NCBI RefSeq assembly: GCF_003217355.1
Contig: NZ_QJTK01000007.1
Span: 1 to 64,000 of the forward strand
DNA length: 64,000 nt
Source of the DNA: Rhodobacter viridis
GTDB taxonomy: Bacteria; Pseudomonadota; Alphaproteobacteria; Rhodobacterales; Rhodobacteraceae
Direction of reading: 5' to 3'
Position 1 is the stretch's first letter; every line of letters starts with the position of its first letter. Positions 1 to 9,453 of this stretch are shown here, one piece after another. The notes under the pieces were generated by a model. It made no database searches, was not told where the DNA came from, and saw only the letters and a list, made by a program, of their open reading frames with translations. Position numbers and translations under genes: made by a program.

Positions 1-114
1 GCAGGCATCGGCAAATGGATCGACTTCTACAACACGCAGCGCCCCCATTCGGCGCTTGGCGGAAGGACACCGGTTGAGGCCCATCAGGGCCAAGACCTGA
101 AGGCGGCGGCTTGA
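1..114 (+). CDS. IS3-family transposase (OrfB), C-terminal part, cut by window edge
   Basis: Only the last 37 codons are present. They carry the YNTQRPHSALGGRTP motif, typical of the C-terminal end of the integrase (DDE, rve) domain of IS3-family OrfB proteins, where the sequence 'YN..RPHSSLG..TP' follows the catalytic glutamate. The reading frame is open from base 1 to the TGA at 112-114 and ends in a short alanine-rich tail. The catalytic DDE residues would be upstream of the window. Whether the copy is intact cannot be judged here. Confidence 0.8.
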   Translation, partial: AGIGKWIDFYNTQRPHSALGGRTPVEAHQGQDLKAAA

Positions 115-170
115 TCAACGGGCAAGCTTAGCAACGCCGCAAATCTGTCCGGAAAACGGGGACCACCTCA
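1..170 (+). mobile_element. Right end of an IS3-family insertion sequence
   Basis: The window opens inside the element. The last 37 codons of a transposase run to a TGA at 112-114, and about 55 bases later the element appears to end near base 170. Read on the minus strand from 170, the terminus is TGAGGTGGTCCCCGTTTTCC. It begins with TGA, as IS3-family terminal inverted repeats usually do. The left end lies outside the window, so the inverted repeat and any target duplication cannot be matched. Immediately beyond 170 is sequence from a second, unrelated transposase remnant, so this element probably inserted into or beside an older one. Confidence 0.7.
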
Positions 171-264
171 CACCATCTACTCCCGGCCGATGCGCTTCGC
201 CGTTTCCGGGGCTTGCGTGGCCCCACAGGGGCCACGGTCCCCTCCAACTCTGCGAGGCAAACGG

Positions 265-540
265 GATCGGCACAGGCTGACCAAGCCCAACCACCCGTGG
301 ACCAATGGTCAGGTCGAACGAATGAACCGCACGATCAAGGAGGCCACCGTCAAGCGCTTCCATTACGACAGCCATGACCAGCTGCGAACGCACCTCGCGG
401 ACTTCATGGCGGCCTACAACTTCGCACGAAGGCTCAAGACCCTCGGCGGTCTCACGCCTTACGAATACATCTGCAAGATCTGGACATCAGAGCCTGACAG
501 ATTCATCTTGAACCCGATCCACCAGATGCCGGGACTGAAC
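265..540 (+). pseudogene. IS481-type transposase remnant (3' part)
   Basis: In an open frame starting at 190, similarity to integrase-type transposases begins near base 265 with HRLTKPNHPWTNGQVERMNR. This includes the catalytic glutamate region (NGQVE) of IS481-like DDE transposases. The usual tail 'TPYEYICKIWTSEPDRFILNPIHQMPGLN' features are present in part and reach base 540. The N-terminal half, with the first two catalytic aspartates, is missing. The preceding 75 codons do not resemble the family. Instead of a stop, the frame runs straight into amylase-like sequence. This is a dead copy, probably truncated when the neighbouring IS3 element arrived. Confidence 0.75.
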
Positions 541-1053
541 AATATCCCCGTCTGGTTCTTTCGTGACGGGGTCGGGCATCTGCGCGAGACGGTGAGCCCC
601 GAGCTTTTCGTGGTCGCCGAGGACTGGAAACCCGATGTGGGCGCGCTGCGGGACTATCTCGACAAGGTCGACACGCAACTGGCGCTGTTTGACGTCGGGC
701 TGCACATGAAGTTTCACGAGGCTTCACGGGCGGGCGATGACTTCGACCTGCGGCAGATCTTCGACGCCAGCTTTCTGGCCGAGGTGCCAGAGCAGGCGGT
801 GACCTTCGCCGAAAACCACGACACCGCCGAAAGCCCGGGCTCGGTCACCGTGCTGACGAATGGCGATCGGGCCGAGAAATGGGTCGATCTGGGCCCCGAT
901 CGCGCCGGGGCGCGGTTTCGCGATTTTCTCGGCCACCTCGAGAGCGAGCTGGTGCTGGACGCGGCAGGCCGCTTGGCATCGCAAGCCCGCCGGTGTCGGG
1001 CTTATTGCGCATCTGCAAGCGTTCACCCTCGGCAGCGAGCCGAGTTGAAATGA
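541..1053 (+). pseudogene. Decayed cytoplasmic alpha-amylase (GH13) fragment
   Basis: From NIPVWFFRDGVGHLRE onwards the frame resembles the second half of bacterial cytoplasmic alpha-amylases (AmyA/AmyS type). It has the general-acid strand (LFVVAED in place of the usual LF.VAEYW, with the glutamate retained), the LFD...LHMKFHEASRAG stretch, and AVTFAENHDT, which corresponds to the NHDT motif around the third catalytic acid. Directly after NHDT it jumps to the C-terminal beta domain (VTVLTNGDRAEKWVDLG...RDFLGH). Compared with E. coli AmyA roughly 100 residues are missing in between, in frame. The N-terminal half is absent, and the last about 30 codons look frameshifted: the +1 frame near 975-1030 fits better. 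It is not expected to be an active enzyme. Confidence 0.75.
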
Positions 1054-1080
1054 TCCCGATCGCGCCCTATACCTTGCACA

Positions 1081-3129
1081 ATGTCCATCTCTCATACTTC
1101 CATCACACCGCGCCCGGGCCGAGGCTCTTCGGGCGCAGGCGCAGCGCCGTTCCTGCCGATGAGCCGGGCCGAAATGTCGGCTCTGGGTTGGGACGCCTGC
1201 GATATCATTCTGGTCACCGGCGACGCCTATGTCGATCACCCGAGCTTCGGCATGGCGATCATCGGCCGCCTGCTTGAATCGCAGGGCTTCCGTGTCGGGA
1301 TCCTGTCGCAGCCCGACTGGCAATCGGCCGAGCCGTTCAGGGCGCTGGGCAAGCCGCGGCTCTTCTTCGGCGTGACCGGCGGCAACATGGATTCGATGGT
1401 GAACCGCTACACCTCGGATCACAAGCTGCGCCACGACGACGCCTATACCGCCGGCGGCGAGGGCGGCAAGCGGCCCGACCGCTCCACCATCGTCTATGCG
1501 CAACGCTGCCGCGAAGCCTACAAGGACGTGCCGCTGATCCTGGGCGGGATCGAGGCCTCGCTGCGCCGCATCGCCCATTACGACTACTGGTCGGACAAGG
1601 TCCGCCGCTCGATCCTCGCCGATGCCAAGGCCGATCTGCTGCTTTACGGCAATGCCGAGCGCGCCGTGGTCGAGGTGGCGAACCGGCTGGCCGCGGGGGA
1701 AAGCCCGCGCGATCTGGCCGACATCCGGGGTGTCGCGCTGTTCCGCCCGGTGCCCGAAGGCTACACCGAACTGCCCGCCGACGATCTCGACAGCGCCGAC
1801 GAGGGGGCAAGCCGCACGGCGGGCAATACGGTGATCCGCCTGCCGTCCTTCGAGCAGGTCGAAACCGACCGAGAGGCCTACGCGCGCGCCTCGCGCGTGC
1901 TGCACCGCGAGGCCAATCCGGGCAATGCCCGCCCGCTGGTGCAACGGCACGGCGACCGCGATCTGTGGCTCAATGCGCCGCCGATTCCGCTCTCCTCCGA
2001 GGAGATGGACGCGGTCTATGACCTGCCCTATGCCCGCGCGCCGCACCCGTCCTATGGCGAGGCGAAGATCCCGGCCTGGGACATGATCAAGACCTCGGTC
2101 ACGGTGATGCGCGGCTGCTTTGGCGGTTGCACCTTCTGCTCGATCACCGAGCATGAAGGCCGGGTGATCCAGAGCCGCTCGGAAGCCTCGATCCTGCGGG
2201 AAATCGAGCATATCCGCGACAAGACCCCGGGGTTTGCGGGCGTGATTTCCGACATCGGCGGGCCGACCGCGAACATGTACCGGATGGCCTGCAAGGACCC
2301 GAAGATTCAGGCGGCCTGCCGCCTGCCGTCTTGCGTCTTCCCGGACATCTGCCCGAACCTCGACACCTCGCATGACGATCTGATCCGGCTTTATCGCAAG
2401 GTCCGCGAGGTGAAGGGGATCAAGAAGGTGATGGTGGCGTCAGGCGTGCGCTACGATCTGGCGGTGAAAAGCCCGGAATACATCAAGGAACTGGTGACCC
2501 ATCACGTCGGCGGTTACCTCAAGATCGCGCCGGAGCATACCGAGCGCGGGCCGCTTGACGTGATGATGAAGCCCGGCATCGGCACCTATGACCGGTTCAA
2601 GGAAATGTTCGACGCCGCGGCGAAACAGGCGGGCAAGAAGTATTTCCTGATCCCCTATTTCATCGCCGCCCATCCCGGCACCACCGACGAGGACATGCTG
2701 AACCTCGCGCTGTGGCTGAAGAAGAACCGCTATCGGGCCGATCAGGTGCAGACCTTCCTGCCCTCGCCGATGGCGACCTCGACGGCGATGTATCACACCG
2801 GCATCAACCCGCTGAAAGGCGTGCGGCGCGGCGCCTCGGAGCCCGTGGGCACGGTGCGGGGCGCACGGCAGCGGCGGCTGCACAAGGCCTTCCTGCGCTA
2901 TCACGACCCGGACAACTGGCCGGTTCTGCGCGAGGCGCTGAAGGACATGGGTCGGGCCGATCTGATCGGCACCGGGGTGAACCATCTGGTGCCCGGGCAT
3001 CAGCCGCCCGGAACCGGCAAGACCGTGGCGGGCAAAGCGGCGCCGAAGCGCAGCTCCTCGCGGCCGGGGCCGGGGGCGAAGACCTTCACCACCAAGGGCG
3101 TGCCGTTTCCGAAAACGCCGAAGAAATGA
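1081..3129 (+). CDS. ygiQ: YgiQ-family radical SAM protein (UPF0313)
   Basis: This 682-residue protein belongs to the YgiQ family: an N-terminal segment ([10 protein letters not shown], then [16 protein letters not shown]), a B12-binding-like region, and a radical SAM core. The [4Fe-4S] ligands are Cys346, Cys350 and Cys353 in [12 protein letters not shown], followed by the expected [11 protein letters not shown] and 'LKIAPEHTE' blocks. Length and order match the E. coli protein. The biochemical function of the family is not established. The lysine/proline-rich tail after residue about 640 is variable in relatives. The start at 1081 is the first ATG; an internal ATG at 1159 also lies before the conserved part. 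It is convergent with rsmB, only 7 bases separating the stops. Confidence 0.9.
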   Translation: MSISHTSITPRPGRGSSGAGAAPFLPMSRAEMSALGWDACDIILVTGDAYVDHPSFGMAIIGRLLESQGFRVGILSQPDWQSAEPFRALGKPRLFFGVTGGNMDSMVNRYTSDHKLRHDDAYTAGGEGGKRPDRSTIVYAQRCREAYKDVPLILGGIEASLRRIAHYDYWSDKVRRSILADAKADLLLYGNAERAVVEVANRLAAGESPRDLADIRGVALFRPVPEGYTELPADDLDSADEGASRTAGNTVIRLPSFEQVETDREAYARASRVLHREANPGNARPLVQRHGDRDLWLNAPPIPLSSEEMDAVYDLPYARAPHPSYGEAKIPAWDMIKTSVTVMRGCFGGCTFCSITEHEGRVIQSRSEASILREIEHIRDKTPGFAGVISDIGGPTANMYRMACKDPKIQAACRLPSCVFPDICPNLDTSHDDLIRLYRKVREVKGIKKVMVASGVRYDLAVKSPEYIKELVTHHVGGYLKIAPEHTERGPLDVMMKPGIGTYDRFKEMFDAAAKQAGKKYFLIPYFIAAHPGTTDEDMLNLALWLKKNRYRADQVQTFLPSPMATSTAMYHTGINPLKGVRRGASEPVGTVRGARQRRLHKAFLRYHDPDNWPVLREALKDMGRADLIGTGVNHLVPGHQPPGTGKTVAGKAAPKRSSSRPGPGAKTFTTKGVPFPKTPKK

Positions 3130-3136
3130 GCCGGGA

Positions 3137-4462
3137 TCAGGCCGCGTCCCCGGACGGGGCCGGGGTTGCGGCGCGTTGCAGCACGGCGGCAAAGAAGCCG
3201 TCCGTGTCGTGGCGCGCAGGCGTCAGCGACAGATAGTCGGGATGCGCCGAGCCGGTCAGCTGCGGCGCCACCTCGGCGAGCGGCACGACGGAAAAATCGG
3301 GATGCGCCGCAAGGAAGGCCGCCACCCGATCCTCGTTTTCCTCGGCAAGCAGCGAGCAGGTCGCATAGACGAGCCGCCCGCCGGGCTTCACCAGCCGCGC
3401 CGCGCTGGCCAGAATCCGGCCCTGCAGCGCTGCAAGATTGTCCACGCCCTGCTCCTGCGGCGAGCGCCAGCGCGCATCGGGGTTCCGCCGCCAGGTGCCG
3501 GTGCCGCTGCACGGCGCATCGACCAGCACGCGGTCGAAACTGGCCTTGTGACGCTTCACCCAGCGGTCGGTCTCGCTGGCCAGAAGCCGGGTCTCGGCAT
3601 TCTGCAGCCCGGCCCGGCGCGCGCGCTCGGCGCAGCGTTTCAGCCGCCCCTCGTTCACGTCGCAGGCGATGATCCGGCCCTTGTTCTGCATCTGCGCCGC
3701 GATCGCCAGCGTCTTGCCGCCTGCGCCGGCGCAGAAATCGACGACACGATCGCCGGGCCGCGCCGCCACCAGCAGCGCGACAAGCTGCGAGCCCTCGTCC
3801 TGAATCTCGATCGCGCCGTCCTTCAGCCCCGGCAGCCGTCCCAGCGACAGCCGCGCGGTGACCCGAATGCCCGAGGGCGCCACCGCCGAAGGCTCGGCCG
3901 GAAGACCGATCTCGCGCAGCGCCCGCAGCGCCGTCTCGCGCGTGGATTTGAGCGTGTTCACCCGCAGATCGAGCGGCGGCACCGTCAGCATCGCCGCCAT
4001 CTCGGTCGCGAATTCCGCGCCGAAGCGGCGCCGCAGCGCCTCGGCCGCCCAATCCGGGCATTCCAGCCGCACATCCTCGGGCATGGCGGGGCTGTCGACC
4101 GTGCCGCCATGCAGCTTGACCACCAGCGTGTGTTCCGCCTCGGTCAGGATCGTGGGCGCATATTTCGCACCGCTGAACAGCCGCTTCATCTGCTCCGGCG
4201 TGCGCCGCTCGACCAGCGTCAGAAAGGCCAGCAGCCGGTTGCGGTGGGTGTCCTTGCGCCCGTGCCGATCAAGCCACCAGCCCAGCCGGGCCTGATGGCG
4301 CAAGAGCGCATGCAGCGCGGCGATGATCTCGCCCCGGTCTTCCTCGCCGATCTGGCGGCGGGCACGAAACCAGGCGGACACGACGGCATCGGCAGGACGC
4401 GCGACGCTGTCGACTTCGGACATGAGCTCAAGGATGGCTTGCAGACGGGCAGCAGGGGTCAC
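3137..4462 (-). CDS. rsmB: 16S rRNA (cytosine-C5)-methyltransferase, RsmB/NOP family
   Basis: This 441-residue SAM-dependent rRNA m5C methyltransferase has an N-terminal helical NusB-like region (residues about 1-130). The NOP2/Sun catalytic domain follows, with QDEGSQ (221-226), SAM-binding DFCAGAGGKT (242-251), motif IV DAPCSGTG with Cys318, and motif VI ATCS with Cys369. The two cysteines are the release and nucleophile residues of the family. The target is expected to be C967-type sites of 16S rRNA, but orthologues in alphaproteobacteria are not all tested. The frame begins with GTG at 4460-4462 and a weak ribosome-binding site, so a start at the internal Met14 is also possible. Confidence 0.88.
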   Translation of the reverse strand: MTPAARLQAILELMSEVDSVARPADAVVSAWFRARRQIGEEDRGEIIAALHALLRHQARLGWWLDRHGRKDTHRNRLLAFLTLVERRTPEQMKRLFSGAKYAPTILTEAEHTLVVKLHGGTVDSPAMPEDVRLECPDWAAEALRRRFGAEFATEMAAMLTVPPLDLRVNTLKSTRETALRALREIGLPAEPSAVAPSGIRVTARLSLGRLPGLKDGAIEIQDEGSQLVALLVAARPGDRVVDFCAGAGGKTLAIAAQMQNKGRIIACDVNEGRLKRCAERARRAGLQNAETRLLASETDRWVKRHKASFDRVLVDAPCSGTGTWRRNPDARWRSPQEQGVDNLAALQGRILASAARLVKPGGRLVYATCSLLAEENEDRVAAFLAAHPDFSVVPLAEVAPQLTGSAHPDYLSLTPARHDTDGFFAAVLQRAATPAPSGDAA

Positions 4463-4686
4463 GGTCAGACGATCTGGATGAGAAGCGATGGCAGGTGCGA
4501 GAGCGATGCCCGGTCACTGTTCGCACCTGTTGGCCAGCCACCAGCGGCCTTGCAGCCGGATCGGCAACTTACCGGGTCGATCGGCGTTTGGAAACCTGCA
4601 TTCGTGACCTTGGTGATCGGGGCGGACGGTGTCCCGCCCCCGGCGCCTCGTGTCCCGCCCCCGTCGGGGCAGGAGGCCAGTCGCGC

Positions 4687-5556
4687 TTACGCCCGGGCGA
4701 GCTGACGCACCCCCGCCGCCGCATTCAGCACGATCGCCGTCAGCAAGATCGCCCCGCCAAGCAAGGTGCCTGCGCGCGCCGTCTCGCCCATCACCAGCCA
4801 GACCCAAACCGGGGCCAGCATCACCTCGACATTCGACAGAAGTGTGAGTTCGGCCGAGGGCACGACCCGGCTGCCAAGCGTGTAAAGGATCATCCCGCCC
4901 GCGAGCGTGCCCATGCCCATCAGCGCGCACCACAGCAGATCGGGCGCGGGCAGCAGCAACTCCTGTCCGGTGAAGCCCGCCATCATCGCCGCGACAAGGC
5001 TGGCAAAGATCCCGCCCAGCACCGTCGCGGGAAAGCTGTCCTCGATCCGGCGCCAGCGCAGCGCGACGGTGAAGGTCGCGAAGCCGAAAGCCGACAGCAG
5101 CGCCGCGATGTTGCCGATCATCGCCCCCGAGGCCAGCCCGTCCTGCACCATGATGAAGATGCCGACCAGCGCGACGCCGATCGCCGACCAGGTGCGGGTC
5201 GCCACCGCCTCCCGGAGGACGAGCCGCCCCAGAACCGCGGTCAGGAAAGGCGAGGCGGCAAACAGGAAAGCCGCATTCGCGATGCTGGTCGATTGAAACG
5301 CCAGAATCGCGCCGCCCATCGCCACGACAAGGCCAAGCCCGCCAATCACCCCGGCCATGCCGCCCCGGCGCAGCGCGGGGATCAGCGCCGTGCCGCGCGC
5401 CCGCAGGAACAGGATCACCACCGCCACCATCGTCGCCGAGCGCCAGAACAGGATCGGCCAGGGGCCCGGGGCGTCGATCTGACGAATGATCAGCGCCTGA
5501 AACGACCACAGCAGGCCCGCCGCAATCACCAGTGCCATGCCTGTTCCGTAACGCAT
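4687..5556 (-). CDS. EamA/DMT-family drug or metabolite exporter
   Basis: This polytopic protein of 289 residues has ten predicted membrane helices in two EamA repeats, the drug/metabolite transporter fold (RhaT/YdcZ-like superfamily). The first helix carries the typical GLLWSFQALIIR pattern. An AGAGG-like ribosome-binding site sits 6 bases before the ATG at 5556, so I prefer this start over the upstream ATG at 5583, which would add nine polar residues. It is divergent from a LysR regulator at 5648, the usual arrangement for a regulator and its exporter, so regulation by that protein is likely. The substrate is unknown. Confidence 0.85.
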   Translation of the reverse strand: MRYGTGMALVIAAGLLWSFQALIIRQIDAPGPWPILFWRSATMVAVVILFLRARGTALIPALRRGGMAGVIGGLGLVVAMGGAILAFQSTSIANAAFLFAASPFLTAVLGRLVLREAVATRTWSAIGVALVGIFIMVQDGLASGAMIGNIAALLSAFGFATFTVALRWRRIEDSFPATVLGGIFASLVAAMMAGFTGQELLLPAPDLLWCALMGMGTLAGGMILYTLGSRVVPSAELTLLSNVEVMLAPVWVWLVMGETARAGTLLGGAILLTAIVLNAAAGVRQLARA

Positions 5557-5602
5557 CTGCGGCCTCTTTCCGTTTCGCCTCATCTAGGGCTTGCGCCCAC
5601 AT

Positions 5603-5624
5603 TCAATCAAACGAATAGTATTGA
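5603..5624. promoter_or_regulatory. Possible LysR-type operator between exporter and regulator
   Basis: The 91-base divergent spacer contains TCAAT at 5603-5607 and ATTGA at 5620-5624, an inverted repeat with a 12-base AT-rich spacer. This resembles the interrupted dyads bound by LysR-family regulators (T-N11-A type, here N12). It is AT-rich against a GC-rich background. Assignment is inferred from position only. Confidence 0.35.
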
Positions 5625-5647
5625 GACCTATCCTCAGGAAATCTGAT

Positions 5648-6538
5648 ATGCCGGAACCGCTCGATCTTGCCCTTCTGCGCAGCTTCGTCGCCGTGATCGA
5701 TGGCGGCAGCGTTCTGGCCGCCGCGGCGCGGGTCGGTCGCAGCCAGTCGGCGGTCAGCATGCAGATCCAGCGGCTTGAAGACGAGGTGGGGCGACCGCTG
5801 TTTCGCCGCGACGGCCGGACCCTGCGCCCGAACCCGGCGGGCGAGGAGCTGCTGCTGCATGCGCGTCGGCTGCTGCGTCTGTCGGACGAGGCGCTCGCCA
5901 GCCTGCGCCGCCCGCAGGAGGCGGGTCTGGTGCGGCTCGGCGTGCCCGAGGATTACGCCGCCTATCTGCTGTTGCCGGTGCTGGCGCGGTTTGCCCAGCA
6001 TCACCCGCTCGTCGAGATCGAGCTGATTTGCGAGCCCTCCGCGGCGCTTTTGCGGCATCTGGAGACCGGACGGATCGATCTGGCGCTGGTCACCCGGTAT
6101 CCGCATCAGCCCTTTGCGATCTTGCGGCAGGAACGGTTCGTCTGGGCCGCGGCGCCCGATCAGGCCGCCTGGCTGCGCGATCCCCTGCCGGTGGCGCTTT
6201 TCGAGGCGGGCGACATTGCGCGGCGCTATGCGCTCGAGGCGTTGCAGGCGGTGGATCGGCGCCACCGCGTCGTCTGTTCAAGCAAGAGCCTGCACGGGCT
6301 GATCGCCGTCGCGCAGGCCGGGCTCGCGGTGGTGGGGATGGTCGAGGCCAGCATTCCCCCCGGCCTTGTGGCGCTGAGCGAGGCCGATGGCATGCCAAGC
6401 CTGCCGATGTTCGATCTGAGCCTGCTGGCCAGCCCCGGCGCCGAGGGCCATCTGACCGGGCAGCTGCATGACTTTCTGACCGCGGAATTGCGCGGGCCGG
6501 TCTCGACACCGATGCGGAGCGATGAGCCGGCGGCGTGA
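5648..6538 (+). CDS. LysR-family transcriptional regulator
   Basis: This 296-residue LysR-type regulator has an N-terminal winged helix-turn-helix (residues 1-60; LLRSFVAVIDGGSVLAAA, then RSQSAVSMQIQRLE), a linker helix, and a periplasmic-binding-protein-like effector domain from about 90. The ATG at 5648 is chosen because AGGAA lies just upstream and the protein then starts at the canonical position before the helix-turn-helix; an earlier in-frame ATG at 5591 would add 19 unrelated residues. It probably controls the divergent EamA exporter. The effector is unknown. Confidence 0.9.
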   Translation: MPEPLDLALLRSFVAVIDGGSVLAAAARVGRSQSAVSMQIQRLEDEVGRPLFRRDGRTLRPNPAGEELLLHARRLLRLSDEALASLRRPQEAGLVRLGVPEDYAAYLLLPVLARFAQHHPLVEIELICEPSAALLRHLETGRIDLALVTRYPHQPFAILRQERFVWAAAPDQAAWLRDPLPVALFEAGDIARRYALEALQAVDRRHRVVCSSKSLHGLIAVAQAGLAVVGMVEASIPPGLVALSEADGMPSLPMFDLSLLASPGAEGHLTGQLHDFLTAELRGPVSTPMRSDEPAA

Positions 6539-6620
6539 TCCTCGCGGCAGCTGGCACGAAAACCCCTCGATACGGCCGCGCGCGCCGGGTATCGTGAGGC
6601 CGCGAACGGGGAGAGACAGG

Positions 6621-7139
6621 ATGCGACTGGCATATCTGCAGGCCGAGGGCGGCGAAACGAACCGGCTGCTGGCGGAGTTTGTCGAAACCGCAACGCGGCG
6701 CGGCCTGAGGGTGATCGGCACGGTGCAGGTGAATACCGACAATCCGCGCACCGGGCGGTGCGACATGGATGTGACGGTCTTGCCGGGCGGTCCGGTGCTG
6801 CGGATTTCGCAAGATCCGGGAACGGGGTCGCGCGGCTGCCGTCTTGATCCCGCCGCGCTTGAAGAGGCCGTGGCGCGCACCGAGACGGCGCTGGCGGCGG
6901 GGGCCGATCTGATGGTCGTGAACAAGTTCGGCAAGCACGAGGCCGAGGGGCGCGGCTTTCGCGCGCTGATCGGCGAGGCGCTGGCGCAGGGTGTGCCGGT
7001 GCTGGTGGGGCTGAATGGGTTGAATGCGGCCGCTTTCGCGGATTTCGGCTCCGGGCTTGCGCAGCGGCTCGACGCCGCGCCCGAGGCGCTGCTGCGCTGG
7101 CTCGCGGCGGGCATGGAAGAGAGGCAAGCCGCTTCGTGA
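6621..7139 (+). CDS. DUF2478 family protein
   Basis: This 172-residue protein begins MRLAYLQAEGGETNRLLAEF, and the central VNKFGKHEAEGRGFRALIGEAL stretch is typical of DUF2478. The fold appears to be alpha/beta and NTPase-like (hydrophobic beta strands LMVVNKFG and VPVLVGLN), but no clear Walker A motif is present. The start at 6621 follows GAGAGACAGG. It lies 82 bases after the LysR gene, in the same direction, and could be co-transcribed. No function is established for the family. Confidence 0.7.
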   Translation: MRLAYLQAEGGETNRLLAEFVETATRRGLRVIGTVQVNTDNPRTGRCDMDVTVLPGGPVLRISQDPGTGSRGCRLDPAALEEAVARTETALAAGADLMVVNKFGKHEAEGRGFRALIGEALAQGVPVLVGLNGLNAAAFADFGSGLAQRLDAAPEALLRWLAAGMEERQAAS

Positions 7140-7247
7140 CGGCTTGGCCGCGACGGCTTGCCTTGGGGGCGAGGGGATCGGCCGCGCCGCGGATGACGCG
7201 TGTCCCATCTTGCGCGTGGCCTGGCCCCTGCTGACCGCCGGGCCGTT

Positions 7248-9350
7248 TCAGGCGCAGGGCCGGCAGGGGATGCGCAGGGTGAAGGTGCAGCCCTGACCCT
7301 CGACGCTGTCGAAGTCGAGGCCGCAGTCCGCGACATCTGCAAAGCGCTTCGCGATCGCAAGCCCGATGCCCGCGCCGCTGATCGTGCTGTTCTCGTGACC
7401 GAGCCGGTGGAAGGCCTTGAACACGCCGTCGCGGTGCTCGGCGCCGATGCCGACGCCGGTATCGATGATCCGCACCGGCACGCGGCCGTCATCCTCGGGG
7501 TCGATCTGCACCGTCACCGTGCCGCCGGGCAGGTTGTATTTCACCGCGTTCGAGACCAGCTCATCCAGGATCCGCCGCAGGATCTTGGCATCGCCCCGCA
7601 GCTCCGGCAGCGGCTGCGCGGGCGGCGGCAGATCAAGCGTCACGGCGCGTTTGGCGGCTTCCGGGCGATGCGCCTCCAGCGTCTCGGCGAGCAGGGCCGG
7701 AAGGTCCAGCGGCTCGGCCGCCAGCCGCAGATCCTGCTGCTCGATCCGGCTCAGATCGAGCACGACATCGACCAGCCGCACCAGATCCCAGCCCGCCGTC
7801 GAAATCCCGCGCACCTGCGCCAGACGTTCGCCATCAAGCCGCATTCCCTCCGATCCCTCAAGCAGATCGGCGTAACCGATGATCGCGTTCAGGGGGGTGC
7901 GCAGCTCATGGCTCATCGCCGAGAGGAAATTCGCCTTCGTCCGGTTCGCCGCGTCGATCTTGTCGCCCATCCGCACCAGATGCTCGCCCACCTTCTGCAA
8001 TTCCTCGATCGCATAGGGCGGGGCGGGGGGCAGGGTGCCGCCATCCGAAATCACCGCCATCCGATGTTCGAGATCGCCCAGGGGCTGCGCCACCCGGTCG
8101 CTCATCGTGGCGGAGCGGCGCCACAGGAAGGCAAAGAACCCTGCGTAGAAGACCAGCAGGATGCCGAGCATCCCTTTCGAAACGAAGGCAAGCTGGCTGC
8201 GCAGATCGCTTGAGGCGGCCAGAACGCTGTCTTCGCTGGCCAGAACGACAAGCGACCAGTTCGGTCCCGCCACCTTCGCCCAGGAGGCGATCATCGGCCG
8301 ACCGAGATCGATACGCCGCACGCCATGGGTCTGCATCTTCATCGCGCGGGCCAGCTCGCTCAGCATCGGTTTGCGAAAGATGTTGAATTCCGCGGGCTTG
8401 AACGTGTCCTTGAGGATCGCCTCTTCGTAGCTGTGATCCAGCAACTCGCTCAGGCCCAGATCGGTCTCGCCCTTCGGGGGCAGCGCCAGAATGGTGCCGT
8501 CGCGACCGACGAGCACGGCATAGCCGTCGCCCGGAATGCGGATGTCGAGCACGCGCTGCACGATGGTGCCGATGGTGACATCGATGCCCACCACGCCTTC
8601 AAGGCGGGCCGGGCTGTAGACGGGCGCGATCGAGGAGACCATCCAGCCGCCCCCCGCCGGATCGACATAGGCGTCGGTCCAGACCGGATTGCGTTCGGGG
8701 TCATGGGCGGCATCGGCCTCGTAGTAGAAATTGTAGCTCGGGATATCCATCTTCGGCGGATAGATTTCGAGCACGTCGAACCAGGGATAGATGCGGTTCA
8801 GGCTGTCCCAGGTGTTCAGATAGAGCTGCGCGATCAGCGGATCGCTGTCCTTGATCGAGCGCATCAGCGGATCGAGCCGCACCGTGCGCCAGACCTTGTC
8901 CATTTCCGCCTCCCCCACCGGCACGATGCCGGAATAGAAGACGGCCGAGCCGCCCGTATCGCGCAGGGTGTGAAAGGCGCCGTCGGGGCTGAGCGCGTGA
9001 TTTTCCTGTTCGGCCTCGGAGACGAGGGCCGGGGTCTGCAGGGCGCGGCCGGCCTCTCCGGCATAGATGCGCGTCATCGCCGTGATCGCGTCGAGCCGAT
9101 GCGCGATGATATTCGCCTCGCGCGAGGCGGCGTCGCGGACGGTATCGGTCGAAATCCGGGTGATGGCGGCGGCGGAGCGATCGTAGACCACCTGGCTCGT
9201 GCCCCAGTAGATCGCGACGAAGCCGAATTCGATCAGCAAAAGCGGGATCAGCGCCGCCTTGACGTAGGACCGCCAGAGCCATGCCTTGAGCGGCACGGGG
9301 TTCGTGCCGGGGCTTTTCCTGCCCACCTGTTCCGTTGCTGTTTTGGCCAT
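7248..9350 (-). CDS. Membrane sensor histidine kinase with double-Cache periplasmic domain
   Basis: The protein is 700 residues long from the ATG at 9350 (MAKTATEQ); an upstream frame extension of 18 residues lacks support. It has a first membrane helix at about 30-50, a large periplasmic region of about 340 residues with the Cache-type YIYP/GG.W.S.IAPVY...GVVGIDVT pattern, and a second helix at about 391-411. A short linker, an HisKA dimerisation domain with the phospho-acceptor in MSHELRTPLN (His481), and an HATPase domain (NAVKYN, DTGVGIG, GAGIGLAIAK) follow. No receiver or output partner lies beside it, so it is an orphan kinase. Cache domains usually bind small organic ligands. Confidence 0.88.
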   Translation of the reverse strand: MAKTATEQVGRKSPGTNPVPLKAWLWRSYVKAALIPLLLIEFGFVAIYWGTSQVVYDRSAAAITRISTDTVRDAASREANIIAHRLDAITAMTRIYAGEAGRALQTPALVSEAEQENHALSPDGAFHTLRDTGGSAVFYSGIVPVGEAEMDKVWRTVRLDPLMRSIKDSDPLIAQLYLNTWDSLNRIYPWFDVLEIYPPKMDIPSYNFYYEADAAHDPERNPVWTDAYVDPAGGGWMVSSIAPVYSPARLEGVVGIDVTIGTIVQRVLDIRIPGDGYAVLVGRDGTILALPPKGETDLGLSELLDHSYEEAILKDTFKPAEFNIFRKPMLSELARAMKMQTHGVRRIDLGRPMIASWAKVAGPNWSLVVLASEDSVLAASSDLRSQLAFVSKGMLGILLVFYAGFFAFLWRRSATMSDRVAQPLGDLEHRMAVISDGGTLPPAPPYAIEELQKVGEHLVRMGDKIDAANRTKANFLSAMSHELRTPLNAIIGYADLLEGSEGMRLDGERLAQVRGISTAGWDLVRLVDVVLDLSRIEQQDLRLAAEPLDLPALLAETLEAHRPEAAKRAVTLDLPPPAQPLPELRGDAKILRRILDELVSNAVKYNLPGGTVTVQIDPEDDGRVPVRIIDTGVGIGAEHRDGVFKAFHRLGHENSTISGAGIGLAIAKRFADVADCGLDFDSVEGQGCTFTLRIPCRPCA

Positions 9351-9453
9351 CAGGGGCGTCCCGGTTGGGTCGAGTCGCCCCGTTATAGTCCGATCTGTTT
9401 CCAAATCCCTGAACAGGCTTGCCCTGCGTCGGAATGAAGCCGTCGCAAGCTGG

